Assembly: GCA_050953085.1 (NCBI GenBank)
Contig: JBMNLX010000005.1
Span: 186,001 to 250,000 of the forward strand
DNA: 64,000 nt
Source: UBA3946 sp002385755
Lineage (GTDB): Bacteria > Bacillota_I > Bacilli_A > ML615J-28 > CAG-698
Direction: 5' to 3'
Position numbers and translations under genes: made by a program. Under the pieces are notes generated by a model that saw only the letters and a program-made list of their open reading frames with translations, was not told the DNA's origin and ran no database searches. Shown here piece by piece: positions 42,825-50,061 of the stretch (positions are counted from its first letter, which is position 1; each line of letters opens with the position of its first letter).

Positions 42825-43901
42825 TTATTCCTCCTCTTCAATGTTGATGATTTTGCCGCGCTCAAGCAATCCCTCCGCCAAACCGGCGACCGACGTCGCG
42901 GTTATAAACACCTGGAACTTCCGGTCGACCGCTTGCAATATCTGATTTTGCCTGTTGAAATCCAATTCGCTGAAAACGTCGTCGAGTATCGCGATAAGCG
43001 GAGAATCCCCCGCGGCCAACATATCGACTAACGCCAACTTGGACGCCAGGCACAATGTCTTTTGTTGCCCCTGGGAGGCGAAGGCCGCGGCGGCCTCGCC
43101 GTTGATTCGCATTTCGAAATCGTCGCGATGCGGACCGAAAAGAGTCGTTTGCGCGGCAAGCTCGCTTGCTCTTTTGCGCGTGTATGACTGTTCGAGAAGG
43201 TGGGGATCGGTATTAATAATATAATTTAAGTCCCCGCGTTCCGCCCCGGCGCTGATTTGCTTGACTCGTTCCGAAAATATCGGGTTAATCCCGGCGAAAA
43301 ATTTGGTTCTTTCATTAATTATGACTCGCCCCTCTTTCGCCAACTGTGAGGAGAGGATGTTAAGCAGGTCCTCGTCGCCGCGAACGGATCTGTCTGCGAG
43401 CGACTTCAAAACCTCGTTGCGTTGTTTCAGTATTTTCCGATACCTTATTAAGGAACGCAAATAGCCCGGCGACATTTGGCTAATATTGACGTCCATGAAA
43501 TTCCGCCGATCGCCGGGGGTCCCTTTAATCAACCGGTAATCTTCGGGGCTGAAGGCGATCACTTTAAAATAACCGAGATAATCGCTCAGCCGCGGGATGG
43601 GCTTATTATTGAGAACGATTTTTTTGCCCGACGCCCCGATCGATAAAAACAGGACGTCTTCCCGGCCGCGATTCGCGATCTCGGCTTTCGCGGTCGCGAA
43701 GGGGGCGCCCTTCCTGATCATTTCCGCGGCCGACGCCGCTTTGTATGATTTTCCCAAGGCCAAACAATATATCGCTTCGACAACGCTCGTCTTTCCCGAG
43801 GCGTTTTTCCCGATAATAATGTTCGCGGCGTTCCCGAATGGCAAGGATTTATGCCGGTGACAGCGAAAATCTTGCAAGACGAGGGATTTAATAAAAAACA
43901 T
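42825..43901 (-). CDS. recF: DNA replication and repair protein RecF
   Basis: SMC-like ATPase that loads RecA on gapped DNA. The 358-residue protein has Walker A GKNASGKTSV (32-41), family blocks FSPEDYRLIKGTPGDRRNFMD (split at the RLIKG turn), LFGPHRDD, the signature SQGQQKT and Walker B AILDDVFSELD. ATG at 43901 overlaps the TGA of the yaaA gene (TGATG), giving translational coupling. Confidence 0.95.
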   Translation of the reverse strand: MFFIKSLVLQDFRCHRHKSLPFGNAANIIIGKNASGKTSVVEAIYCLALGKSYKAASAAEMIRKGAPFATAKAEIANRGREDVLFLSIGASGKKIVLNNKPIPRLSDYLGYFKVIAFSPEDYRLIKGTPGDRRNFMDVNISQMSPGYLRSLIRYRKILKQRNEVLKSLADRSVRGDEDLLNILSSQLAKEGRVIINERTKFFAGINPIFSERVKQISAGAERGDLNYIINTDPHLLEQSYTRKRASELAAQTTLFGPHRDDFEMRINGEAAAAFASQGQQKTLCLASKLALVDMLAAGDSPLIAILDDVFSELDFNRQNQILQAVDRKFQVFITATSVAGLAEGLLERGKIINIEEEE

Positions 43902-44116
43902 CACGCTTTCCCTATCGCATAAACGCTGCCCGCGATTTCAATTTCCGTTCCGGGATAGAGCTTGCGGCCCCGCCGCGATTCCCGAACGCCGTCAACCTTG
44001 ATTATATTGTCTGACAAAAAGTGTTTGGCGGCGGCGCCGTCGGTCACTATATTAGCGTATTTAAGAAATTGACCGAGTTTGATATAGTCTGTTTTAATAT
44101 TCACGGTTATTTTCAT
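43901..44116 (-). CDS. yaaA: S4-domain RNA-binding protein YaaA
   Basis: A 71-residue protein consisting of a single S4 RNA-binding domain, as in Bacillus YaaA, associated with ribosome assembly. Visible are YIKLGQFLKYANIVTDGAAAKHFLS-type helix-turn blocks (10-33) and the VDGVRESRRGRKLYPGTEI loop. It lies where expected, before recF, but is separated from dnaN by the RHH-ParA insert and the AT-rich region. Confidence 0.9.
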   Translation of the reverse strand: MKITVNIKTDYIKLGQFLKYANIVTDGAAAKHFLSDNIIKVDGVRESRRGRKLYPGTEIEIAGSVYAIGKA

Positions 44117-45074
44117 AATTTTTCCCCGATAAATCGCGCATTTTTAAAGGTTAGCTAGATGCCTTAAAACTTATATCTATTATATCATAAATTGCTCTTA
44201 TTTTCTAGTTATTTTTTATATTTCAACCCGATTAACTATATTCAACATAAATATCAAATAAATACTTACATATTTACCTATATACATAAAAACGGTTTTA
44301 TTGCTTATTTTATTATTGATTTAATTTCATGGCTTCTGTATAATATAGACTAGGAGGAGCGCCTTGGTTTTTCCGCGCAAGTCAAAACAATAAAACGCAT
44401 AAATGAATATTTATGTATTTATGTGTTTATGTTATTATGTATTTATGGTTTGTAAGTAAGAAAACAGGCCGTCGGAAGAGGGGGAAAACGCGAAAAAAAA
44501 GCGGGATAAAAACAATTTCAAAAAATCGCCTATTTTGTCTTCGGACCCGGGGTCTTAGTAAAGTTACTAGAAATATATGAAAAACGATTATGAGCGAAAT
44601 TTCGGGCAAATTTTTTGATGTTGAAAAGCGGTTTTGAAAAAGATGATATTTGGACAACCGGTTTTCGGTTTTTCAATCAACAATTAGCAATTTTCGGGCG
44701 CCCCCGGTTATTATGAAATCTCCGCCGTCACCCGGATGTATTTATTGTTTTATGTATATATGTATTTATATTTATGTGTATATATGTGTTTATTTATGTA
44801 TATATATCTGTGTTTATTTATATGCGTAAATGGTGTTATGTGTTTTTATGTATATGTGCATTTATGTTAATATTGCTATCTGTAAGTAATTCTTTGTTTA
44901 TATATTTGTTTCAATAAATATGGTTAGTCGTATTATGTGTATCTATTTATTTATTGAAATACCATAGTATATATAAACATATATACCGAAATGGTTGTAT
45001 ACGGATTTGCTAATTACTTTATTTCTGTATTTGCGGATATGAATATATGCGTATTTCAGGATTTTATTTAATTA
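44117..45074. repeat. AT-rich gene-free region with clusters of TATGT repeats, between yaaA and the RHH-ParA operon
   Basis: About 1 kb without a convincing gene. It holds five tandem 8-bp units at 44411-44450 (TTATGTAT, TTATGTGT, TTATGTTA, TTATGTAT, TTATGGTT) and a second cluster at about 44751-44870 with ten TATG-containing units at irregular 6-16 base spacing. Both clusters are followed by TGTAAGTAA (44451 and 44881). Near 44222-44290 the same words appear inverted (ACTTACATATTTAC, TATACATAAA). The middle (44460-44735) is less AT-rich and unexplained. The arrangement resembles an iteron or centromere array. Function is inference from the adjacent RHH and ParA genes. Confidence 0.75.
44411..44450 (+). 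repeat. Five tandem 8-bp repeats, consensus TTATGTNT
   Basis: Units start at 44411, 44419, 44427, 44435 and 44443 with an exact 8-base period; the fifth has TTATGGTT. Contiguous 8-bp direct repeats are the binding pattern of ribbon-helix-helix dimers such as MetJ, and 7-bp heptads of omega proteins. Likely binding array for the RHH protein at 45131. Confidence 0.8.
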
Positions 45075-45102
45075 TTGACATATTGTTATATGTAAATATA
45101 GT
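45075..45102 (+). promoter_or_regulatory. Promoter of the RHH-parA operon
   Basis: -35 TTGACA (45075-45080), 16-base spacer, -10 TATAGT (45097-45102), 13 bases before the AAGGAGG ribosome site. Confidence 0.65.
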
Positions 45103-45130
45103 ATAATATAGGTAAAAGGAGGCCGAAGAA

Positions 45131-45352
45131 GTGAATAAAAATAATTTCCCTTTCAAAAAAAGGGAAAACCCGATGGACATGAGGGCAACAACCGCCGATG
45201 AGGAAGCGGCGCCCGTAAGAGTGAAGTACACGGCGACGATGGAGCGGGAGCTAAGAAAAAGGGTGAAAATCGCCGCGATTAAAAAAGGCGTCGTCTTTTC
45301 TCAATTTATCGAAGAAGCGGTTATCGAAAAATTAAACAGGGAGGGCTTCTAA
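45131..45352 (+). CDS. Ribbon-helix-helix DNA-binding protein, probable centromere-binding partner
   Basis: A 73-residue protein, the size of plasmid partition proteins ParG and omega. The first 28 residues are polar, basic and probably disordered. Residues 29-36 form a beta strand (VRVKYTAT), 38-52 a basic helix, then a turn and a second helix 57-70 (SQFIEEAVIEKLNR): the ribbon-helix-helix order. It starts at GTG with AAAAGGAGG 8 bases upstream. The parA gene begins at the base after its stop codon. It probably binds the tandem TTATGTNT units and may also repress its own promoter, as omega and ParG do. Which residues contact DNA is inference. Confidence 0.75.
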   Translation: MNKNNFPFKKRENPMDMRATTADEEAAPVRVKYTATMERELRKRVKIAAIKKGVVFSQFIEEAVIEKLNREGF

Positions 45353-46138
45353 ATGCCGGTAGTCTCGACTTTTTGTAAAAAGGGCGGGGTTGGAAAGACC
45401 ACTTTTATCGGTTTCATGGCCCATTATTACGCGAACGCCGGCAAAAAGGTGCTCACGATCAGCGTCGACGACCAAAACAGCATCTTCAAAGTCTTCGGCG
45501 TCGAGCATAAGATCTTTGACGCTAACGACAATTACTTGGAGTTCCTGCTCGCAAACCACAAAGATATGGGCGATATTCTCATTGAGGCAAGAGAAAACCT
45601 CTATCTTATTAAAACGCTCAATTCCGATAAATTGTCGTTGAAACTCACCTTGGAAAGAAACCAGGAAAAAGCGCTGAAAAAGGTGTTGGACGAATACGCC
45701 GCGTATTTCGATTTTATTTTTATCGACTTCCCGCCGTCAAGCAGCCGCCTTTCCGAGGTTTTGCTTGACATGAGCGACATGATTTTGCTTGTAGTCGGGC
45801 TTGACAGCCTGGGCTTGGGCGGGTTTTTCAACACAATCCAGTATTTTATTGATAACGATATCGACATCGAGGGAATTAAATACATCGTGCCCAACGGCTA
45901 CAGCCGCAATCGGCGCGCGCCGCGGATATCGTTGGAAAAATTAGAAATGCAGGCGCGTGAATTCACGCCGAACGCGATAGTCCTCCCGGCCCTTCAGGAA
46001 AGGTCCATAATAAAGAACCTGCAAAGCGAGGGCATCAGTCCTTTCGACGACGTAAAACTTGCGACCAATTATGACCAGACGGCTAAGGAAATCCTGTTGG
46101 CGGAGTTAAGAGAAATATTTAATCATTTATCTTTATAA
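45353..46138 (+). CDS. parA: ParA-family partition ATPase, second copy, in the RHH operon
   Basis: A 261-residue ParA/MinD-type ATPase. It has the deviant Walker A CKKGGVGKTT (8-17), a TISVDDQNS switch I equivalent, Walker B FIFIDFPPS, and the ParA-like central region; the C-terminus is typical. It lacks the N-terminal helix-turn-helix of type Ia plasmid ParAs, so it is of type Ib or chromosomal form. It is quite different from soj at 11902. Its start touches the RHH stop, hence one transcript. The gene order RHH then ParA is the reverse of the usual type Ib order. Terminated at 46137. Confidence 0.9.
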   Translation: MPVVSTFCKKGGVGKTTFIGFMAHYYANAGKKVLTISVDDQNSIFKVFGVEHKIFDANDNYLEFLLANHKDMGDILIEARENLYLIKTLNSDKLSLKLTLERNQEKALKKVLDEYAAYFDFIFIDFPPSSSRLSEVLLDMSDMILLVVGLDSLGLGGFFNTIQYFIDNDIDIEGIKYIVPNGYSRNRRAPRISLEKLEMQAREFTPNAIVLPALQERSIIKNLQSEGISPFDDVKLATNYDQTAKEILLAELREIFNHLSL

Positions 46139-46164
46139 AAAAAACGGCGGTTGCCGTTTTTTTT
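46137..46164. terminator. Bidirectional terminator between parA and dnaN
   Basis: CGGC-ggtt-GCCG stem flanked by eight A and eight T residues. Confidence 0.88.
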
Positions 46165-46178
46165 GTTTTGGTTGCGTT

Positions 46179-47303
46179 CTATGAAATTCTTACCGGCAAG
46201 ATAAGCTGGGTCAGATTAACGTCATAAAAGCCGGTAATAACGAAGGGCTTGATTTCGCCCGTAAAATGTATCGATACCTCGTTGGAATCGAAAACGCGCA
46301 ACGCGTCAAGAAAATATTTCGCGCTAAAGGCGATTTCGAAATTCAACGGATCCGAGCACTCCAAGGGAACCAACTCTTCCTTTACCGCGCCGATTTCGTT
46401 GTTCGTGGAAGAGATTTCAACTGTTTTATCGCTGTTTACCTTCATTTTAACGATATTCGTGGAATCAATCGTGGTAAAAAGCGAGGCGCGTTCGATCGCG
46501 GCGATAAGCTCGTTTTTATTGAATTTCACGCTAAGATGGAACTCCGTCGGAATCAGATTGCTGGTGTCCGGGTATTTGCCGTCAATCAGGCGGCTCTGAA
46601 AGAGAACGTTCTTATACTTGAACAATACTTTCAATGGCGAGAAATGAATTTCGACGTTTTCGTCAGGCGCATCCATTATTCGATGAAGCTCGTCTAGGCT
46701 GCGGCTCGGTATAATGGCTCTAATGCTGGGATATTCTTTTTCGAACACCATGAATTTTTTAGCCAAACGGTAGCTGTCGGTGGCGACGACCTCCATTTTG
46801 GGACCTTCGGTCGCAAAGGATATCCCCGTCAAAATAACCCGCGACTCCGATAATGACGCGGCAAACGTCGTTTTTTTGATCAATTGCTTTAAATTCAAAA
46901 CGTCCATCGTGATAGCGACGTCGGAATCGTTAAACGAGATGATCGGGTAATCGTCCTTGTCATATGCGTTTAAAGAAAAGAGACTCCGGTCGGCGACTAT
47001 CTTTACGACATTGTTTTCAAACGTTGAAATATCTATTTCCTTGGCTTCAATCTTCTTAACGATTTCGATAAAATATTTCCCCGGCACCACAACGATTCCG
47101 TCTTCCTCAATCTGCAGGCGCTTTTTGTCCTTAATGACCGTTTGAATCGAAATTTCATTGTTTGAAGCGGTAAGATACACGGCGTTCCCTCGGGCCTCGA
47201 TTTTTATCCCGGTCAATACCGGCATCGGAGGTTTTGTCGAGAGGGCGCGGCTTATATTGTTCAGGTTAAAAAACAATAAATCTCGATTGATCAAAATCTT
47301 CAT
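46179..47303 (-). CDS. dnaN: DNA polymerase III beta sliding clamp
   Basis: Ring-shaped clamp that tethers DNA polymerase to DNA. The 374-residue protein has the three-domain clamp fold markers: MPVLTGI near residue 28, SESRVILTGISF in the middle domain, ATDSYRLAKK, LKVLFKY and the C-terminal QLILPVRIS. Full family length. ATG at 47303 follows AAGGAG. It comes after dnaA as in almost all Firmicutes, but yaaA is displaced by 2 kb. Confidence 0.96.
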   Translation of the reverse strand: MKILINRDLLFFNLNNISRALSTKPPMPVLTGIKIEARGNAVYLTASNNEISIQTVIKDKKRLQIEEDGIVVVPGKYFIEIVKKIEAKEIDISTFENNVVKIVADRSLFSLNAYDKDDYPIISFNDSDVAITMDVLNLKQLIKKTTFAASLSESRVILTGISFATEGPKMEVVATDSYRLAKKFMVFEKEYPSIRAIIPSRSLDELHRIMDAPDENVEIHFSPLKVLFKYKNVLFQSRLIDGKYPDTSNLIPTEFHLSVKFNKNELIAAIERASLFTTIDSTNIVKMKVNSDKTVEISSTNNEIGAVKEELVPLECSDPLNFEIAFSAKYFLDALRVFDSNEVSIHFTGEIKPFVITGFYDVNLTQLILPVRIS

Positions 47304-47352
47304 AATTTTCTCCTTATTTATTTATTATATATTTTATTTTTATTATTAACAA

Positions 47353-47369
47353 TGTGGAAAAGTGGAAAA
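47353..47369. promoter_or_regulatory. Two DnaA-box-like sites in the dnaA-dnaN gap
   Basis: Overlapping sites TGTGGAAAA (47353-47361) and AGTGGAAAA (47361-47369), which in reverse complement read TTTTCCACA and TTTTCCACT, one base from the DnaA box TTATCCACA. Confidence 0.5.
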
Positions 47370-47372
47370 CTC

Positions 47373-48728
47373 TTATTTTTTGATTTTTTTCATCAAAATA
47401 TCGTAGTCGTTTTTAACCAAAGAGTTCGTCCGCAATAAGTTCTTGATTTTATCGAAAGAATGGGAAACCGTGGCGTGATCGCGGTTTCCGAAGAATTCAC
47501 CGATCAGCTTGAGCGAAGGATTATAATGTTTCTTTATTATATATATAGCCATTTGCCGGGCATAAGTAAAAACTTGTTTCCGGCTCGGCGACTCCAAATC
47601 GGCAACCGATATTTTATAGTATGCCGCGACTTCTCTTTTTATATTTTCGAATATCTTTCCGCTAATGTTTTTCTCTTCCTCGCTTTCAGGGATCAAGCGC
47701 TCCAAAGCGACGTAAAGGTTTTCCATGGTGAAAGGAATGTTAAGCGACACGCAATACGTAACGTAACGCCTCAGCGCGCCTTCCAGATCGCGGATGTTGT
47801 TCGTGAAGTGGTCGGCGATGATTTCCAGGATCTCAACGGGAACATCCTTGGGGTTTTCAATTAAAAAACTTAGTTTACGCTTCAGGATGTTTAAGCGCAA
47901 AGGTTTGTCGGGAATCTTGATGTCGACGGACAATCCCCAGTTAAAACGGGATTTAAGCCGCGCCATCATGTTTTTAAGCTCGTTGGCGGACCGGTCCGAC
48001 GTAATGACGATTTGCTTGTTTATTCCGTGAAGATGCTCGAAAACTTTAAAAAACTCTTCCTGCGTGCTCGGCTTGTTTTCAAGAAACTGGATATCGTCCA
48101 CCAACAAGACCTCCGCATCCCGGTACTTGCGATAGAACTGCTCGATGTTTTCCTTGCCTTTGCGGGTGGAAGTCGCGAGAAAATAATCCTCGGCAAACTC
48201 CTGGGCGCTCGTGTACACGACGTTCGTTTCCGGCCGGTTGTCAAGGACGTAGTTTCCGATAGCCATCATCAGGTGGGTTTTCCCCAGGCCGACGTCCCCG
48301 AATATATAAAGCGGGTTATAAAGCGCCTCGGGCGTTTCCGCGACTTTCATCGCCGAAAGAAAGGCGAAACGGTTGCTCTCTCCGGTAACGAAGTTATTAA
48401 AAGTATACTCGGCGCGCAGAGGGCGTTTGTTTACGTCTTCCGCGCCGGTATTCAAAGGCTTTTCCAGCTCTTCTATCTCGTCTTTTAAAATAAATTTTAG
48501 TTTTACCAAGGAACCACTCAGGGAGGACGCGATTTCGTTTAACTTGTTGATGTAAAATTTTTCTATTCTGAATTTTGTCAGGGCGTTGGGAACGATGATG
48601 TAAATAAAGTTGTCTTCTACTTTATATATTTTGTTGGCTTCCGAGAACAAGACGGAAAAATCGGTTTCATCCAACTCTTGTCTTAAAGCATCAAGAGTTT
48701 GTTCCCAAAGTTTCATTCCTTGTTCCAT
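47373..48728 (-). CDS. dnaA: Chromosomal replication initiator DnaA
   Basis: AAA+ protein that opens oriC. The 451-residue protein has domain I at the N-terminus, Walker A GDVGLGKTH at about 150, Walker B VLLVDDIQFL, arginine-finger block, sensor 2 region DLEGALRR and the C-terminal DNA-binding domain with NRDHATVSHSFDKI. ATG at 48728 is chosen because GGAGGAG lies 3 bases upstream; an earlier ATG at 48764 has no ribosome site. A -35-like TTGCAT and -10-like TATTAT occur about 75-100 bases upstream in the origin. Confidence 0.97.
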   Translation of the reverse strand: MEQGMKLWEQTLDALRQELDETDFSVLFSEANKIYKVEDNFIYIIVPNALTKFRIEKFYINKLNEIASSLSGSLVKLKFILKDEIEELEKPLNTGAEDVNKRPLRAEYTFNNFVTGESNRFAFLSAMKVAETPEALYNPLYIFGDVGLGKTHLMMAIGNYVLDNRPETNVVYTSAQEFAEDYFLATSTRKGKENIEQFYRKYRDAEVLLVDDIQFLENKPSTQEEFFKVFEHLHGINKQIVITSDRSANELKNMMARLKSRFNWGLSVDIKIPDKPLRLNILKRKLSFLIENPKDVPVEILEIIADHFTNNIRDLEGALRRYVTYCVSLNIPFTMENLYVALERLIPESEEEKNISGKIFENIKREVAAYYKISVADLESPSRKQVFTYARQMAIYIIKKHYNPSLKLIGEFFGNRDHATVSHSFDKIKNLLRTNSLVKNDYDILMKKIKK

Positions 48729-48747
48729 AAACTCCTCCTCAATGCTA

Positions 48748-48900
48748 CTATTAAATAATAACATAAAAACAAATAATAATAAATACCTAAATTAAAAATA
48801 TGCAAAAAAAGTTATCCTTTTTTCCACGTTGGAAAAAATGTCGACAAAATGTTGATTGTTTTCCGCGCGTTTTCCACCGTGGAAAACGGAAAAACTCGCG
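48748..48900. other. Replication origin oriC
   Basis: Upstream of dnaA an AT-rich stretch (48748-48810) adjoins two perfect inverted repeats built of DnaA-box-like half sites: TTTTTTCCA-cgt-TGGAAAAAA (48818-48838) and CGTTTTCCAC-c-GTGGAAAACG (48868-48888). A further TTTTCCGC site lies between. The combination of unwinding region, DnaA boxes and the dnaA gene, plus strand switch here, marks the origin. Two more box-like sites lie in the dnaA-dnaN gap. Confidence 0.85.
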
Positions 48901-48949
48901 TTCCCGGGCGATGTTGGCGTGCGCTCAGGCCATTACATAAAAAAACCTT

Positions 48950-48977
48950 TTGAAATACGGCGAAAATATGTTAAAAT
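48950..48977 (+). promoter_or_regulatory. Promoter of the gene at 49029
   Basis: -35 TTGAAA (48950-48955), 16-base spacer, -10 TAAAAT (48972-48977). Confidence 0.45.
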
Positions 48978-48997
48978 ATATACGGCAAAAAACGAAT

Positions 48998-49017
48998 AGG
49001 AGGAAACTGTTCACAGT
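48998..49017 (+). promoter_or_regulatory. Distant ribosome site followed by small hairpin
   Basis: AGGAGG (48998-49003) is followed by ACTG-ttca-CAGT (49006-49017), a 4-bp hairpin, 11 bases before the ATG at 49029. Spacing from SD to start is 25 bases; no other ribosome site is present. Confidence 0.4.
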
Positions 49018-49028
49018 AGTCGATAAAT

Positions 49029-49982
49029 ATGAGTAAGCAAGAAAAACGAGTTTCATTAAAATCAATCGCGCAATTCCCCGATAAATTAAATACTTTTGCC
49101 ATGTTTCTTATCGTCATTTTATACGGCGCGCTTTTATATTTAATTACAAGTTTGTCTTTTCCGCCGGTAGATTATCGCGTTGGTTTGAAAAATTTAGATT
49201 ACGTGCCGGGAAAGGAAGCGCATAACGAAGAAATCAACCCGTTTGTTTTGGTGCGGGGAACGGTCGTAAACAAAAGCGAGGATGAGGGAAAGGTTGATTT
49301 AGGCGTTCAGTACCGGGTATACGCCTACATCGACGCCGTCGAAAACAAAAGACCGTTGGGGGTAAAATATTTCTACAGTTTAACCGACAAAGAAGGGAAA
49401 ACATGGTTTTTATACGAATCTAAAACCGGGACGGACACGCCGGTTACGTCGACCCCTTATCGACGGATAGTGTCTCATTATATTGTCGGAAGCAACATCG
49501 AAATCGGGAAAGACGCGATTACCGATTTATATATGAAAGTAAAATATAATATTGGCGAAGAGAAGAACAAAGTATATAAAGTTACCGAAAAAGTCTTGGG
49601 TATTAGGAAGAGCGAACTTAACGCCGCCGTCTTCAAGACGGAAGGGGTTTTGGACGACATTCTCGAGGTTACCTTCAGCTTCAAAAAAACCGATAACGAA
49701 AAATATTCGACCAATTTTACTCTTGATTTTCTAAAAGACATCGAAAATCCCTTTCATCTGAATTTGCAATCCTGGATTGTGTCGAAAAGCGGGAAAATCT
49801 ACCCGTTGCTCGGGCTTTACAATTATCGTTCGCCAAAGAAATTTAATCCCACTTTGGAAACCACAGTGTATAAATACGTTCAACCGGAGTATATTTATTT
49901 AAAGCTTGAATTTACAGATCATGAGAACGCGATCCGCCGGTTATATTATAAAACGGCGATTTCCGATTTGCTCGGCGAATAA
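49029..49982 (+). CDS. Membrane-anchored extracytoplasmic protein, paralogue of the next gene
   Basis: A 317-residue protein of no recognised family. A single hydrophobic segment (about 22-45, FAMFLIVILYGALLYLIT) should anchor it with the C-terminal 270 residues outside. By eye it is homologous along its length to the lipoprotein at 50062: shared EE.NPF..V.G near residue 70, Y...V-type core, and a near C-terminal HLNLQSW...KSGKIYPLLGLYNY. No catalytic motif was seen. Translation start ATG at 49029 is the only sensible one, but its ribosome site is 25 bases away. First gene right of oriC. Confidence 0.7.
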   Translation: MSKQEKRVSLKSIAQFPDKLNTFAMFLIVILYGALLYLITSLSFPPVDYRVGLKNLDYVPGKEAHNEEINPFVLVRGTVVNKSEDEGKVDLGVQYRVYAYIDAVENKRPLGVKYFYSLTDKEGKTWFLYESKTGTDTPVTSTPYRRIVSHYIVGSNIEIGKDAITDLYMKVKYNIGEEKNKVYKVTEKVLGIRKSELNAAVFKTEGVLDDILEVTFSFKKTDNEKYSTNFTLDFLKDIENPFHLNLQSWIVSKSGKIYPLLGLYNYRSPKKFNPTLETTVYKYVQPEYIYLKLEFTDHENAIRRLYYKTAISDLLGE

Positions 49983-50008
49983 AGGGGCGCAAAGCCCTTT
50001 TATTTTTC
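49981..50008 (+). terminator. Terminator after the membrane-anchored protein gene
   Basis: AAAGGGGC-gcaaa-GCCC stem (49981-50000) followed by TATTTTT. Confidence 0.6.
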
Positions 50009-50011
50009 TTA

Positions 50012-50041
50012 TTGAGAATCACGGCCGGCCAATGTTATAAT
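50012..50041 (+). promoter_or_regulatory. Promoter of the lipoprotein gene at 50062
   Basis: -35 TTGAGA (50012-50017), 18-base spacer, -10 TATAAT (50036-50041). Confidence 0.6.
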
Positions 50042-50061
50042 AGGAATGTAGGTGGTCAAGT

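Noticed and set aside
44411..44450. CRISPR array
   Set aside because: Units of 8 bases without unique spacers, no cas genes nearby.
44427..44657. A 76-codon minus-strand open frame inside the repeat region
   Set aside because: No ribosome site, its 5' part lies in the GC-richer island and its 3' end in the tandem repeat array, and the product is a low-quality hydrophobic and basic string.
48818..48888. Reading the origin dyads as parS sites
   Set aside because: The arms are T-run plus CCAC rather than TGTTNCACGTGAAACA; DnaA-box-like reading is simpler, though ParB-like use is not ruled out.
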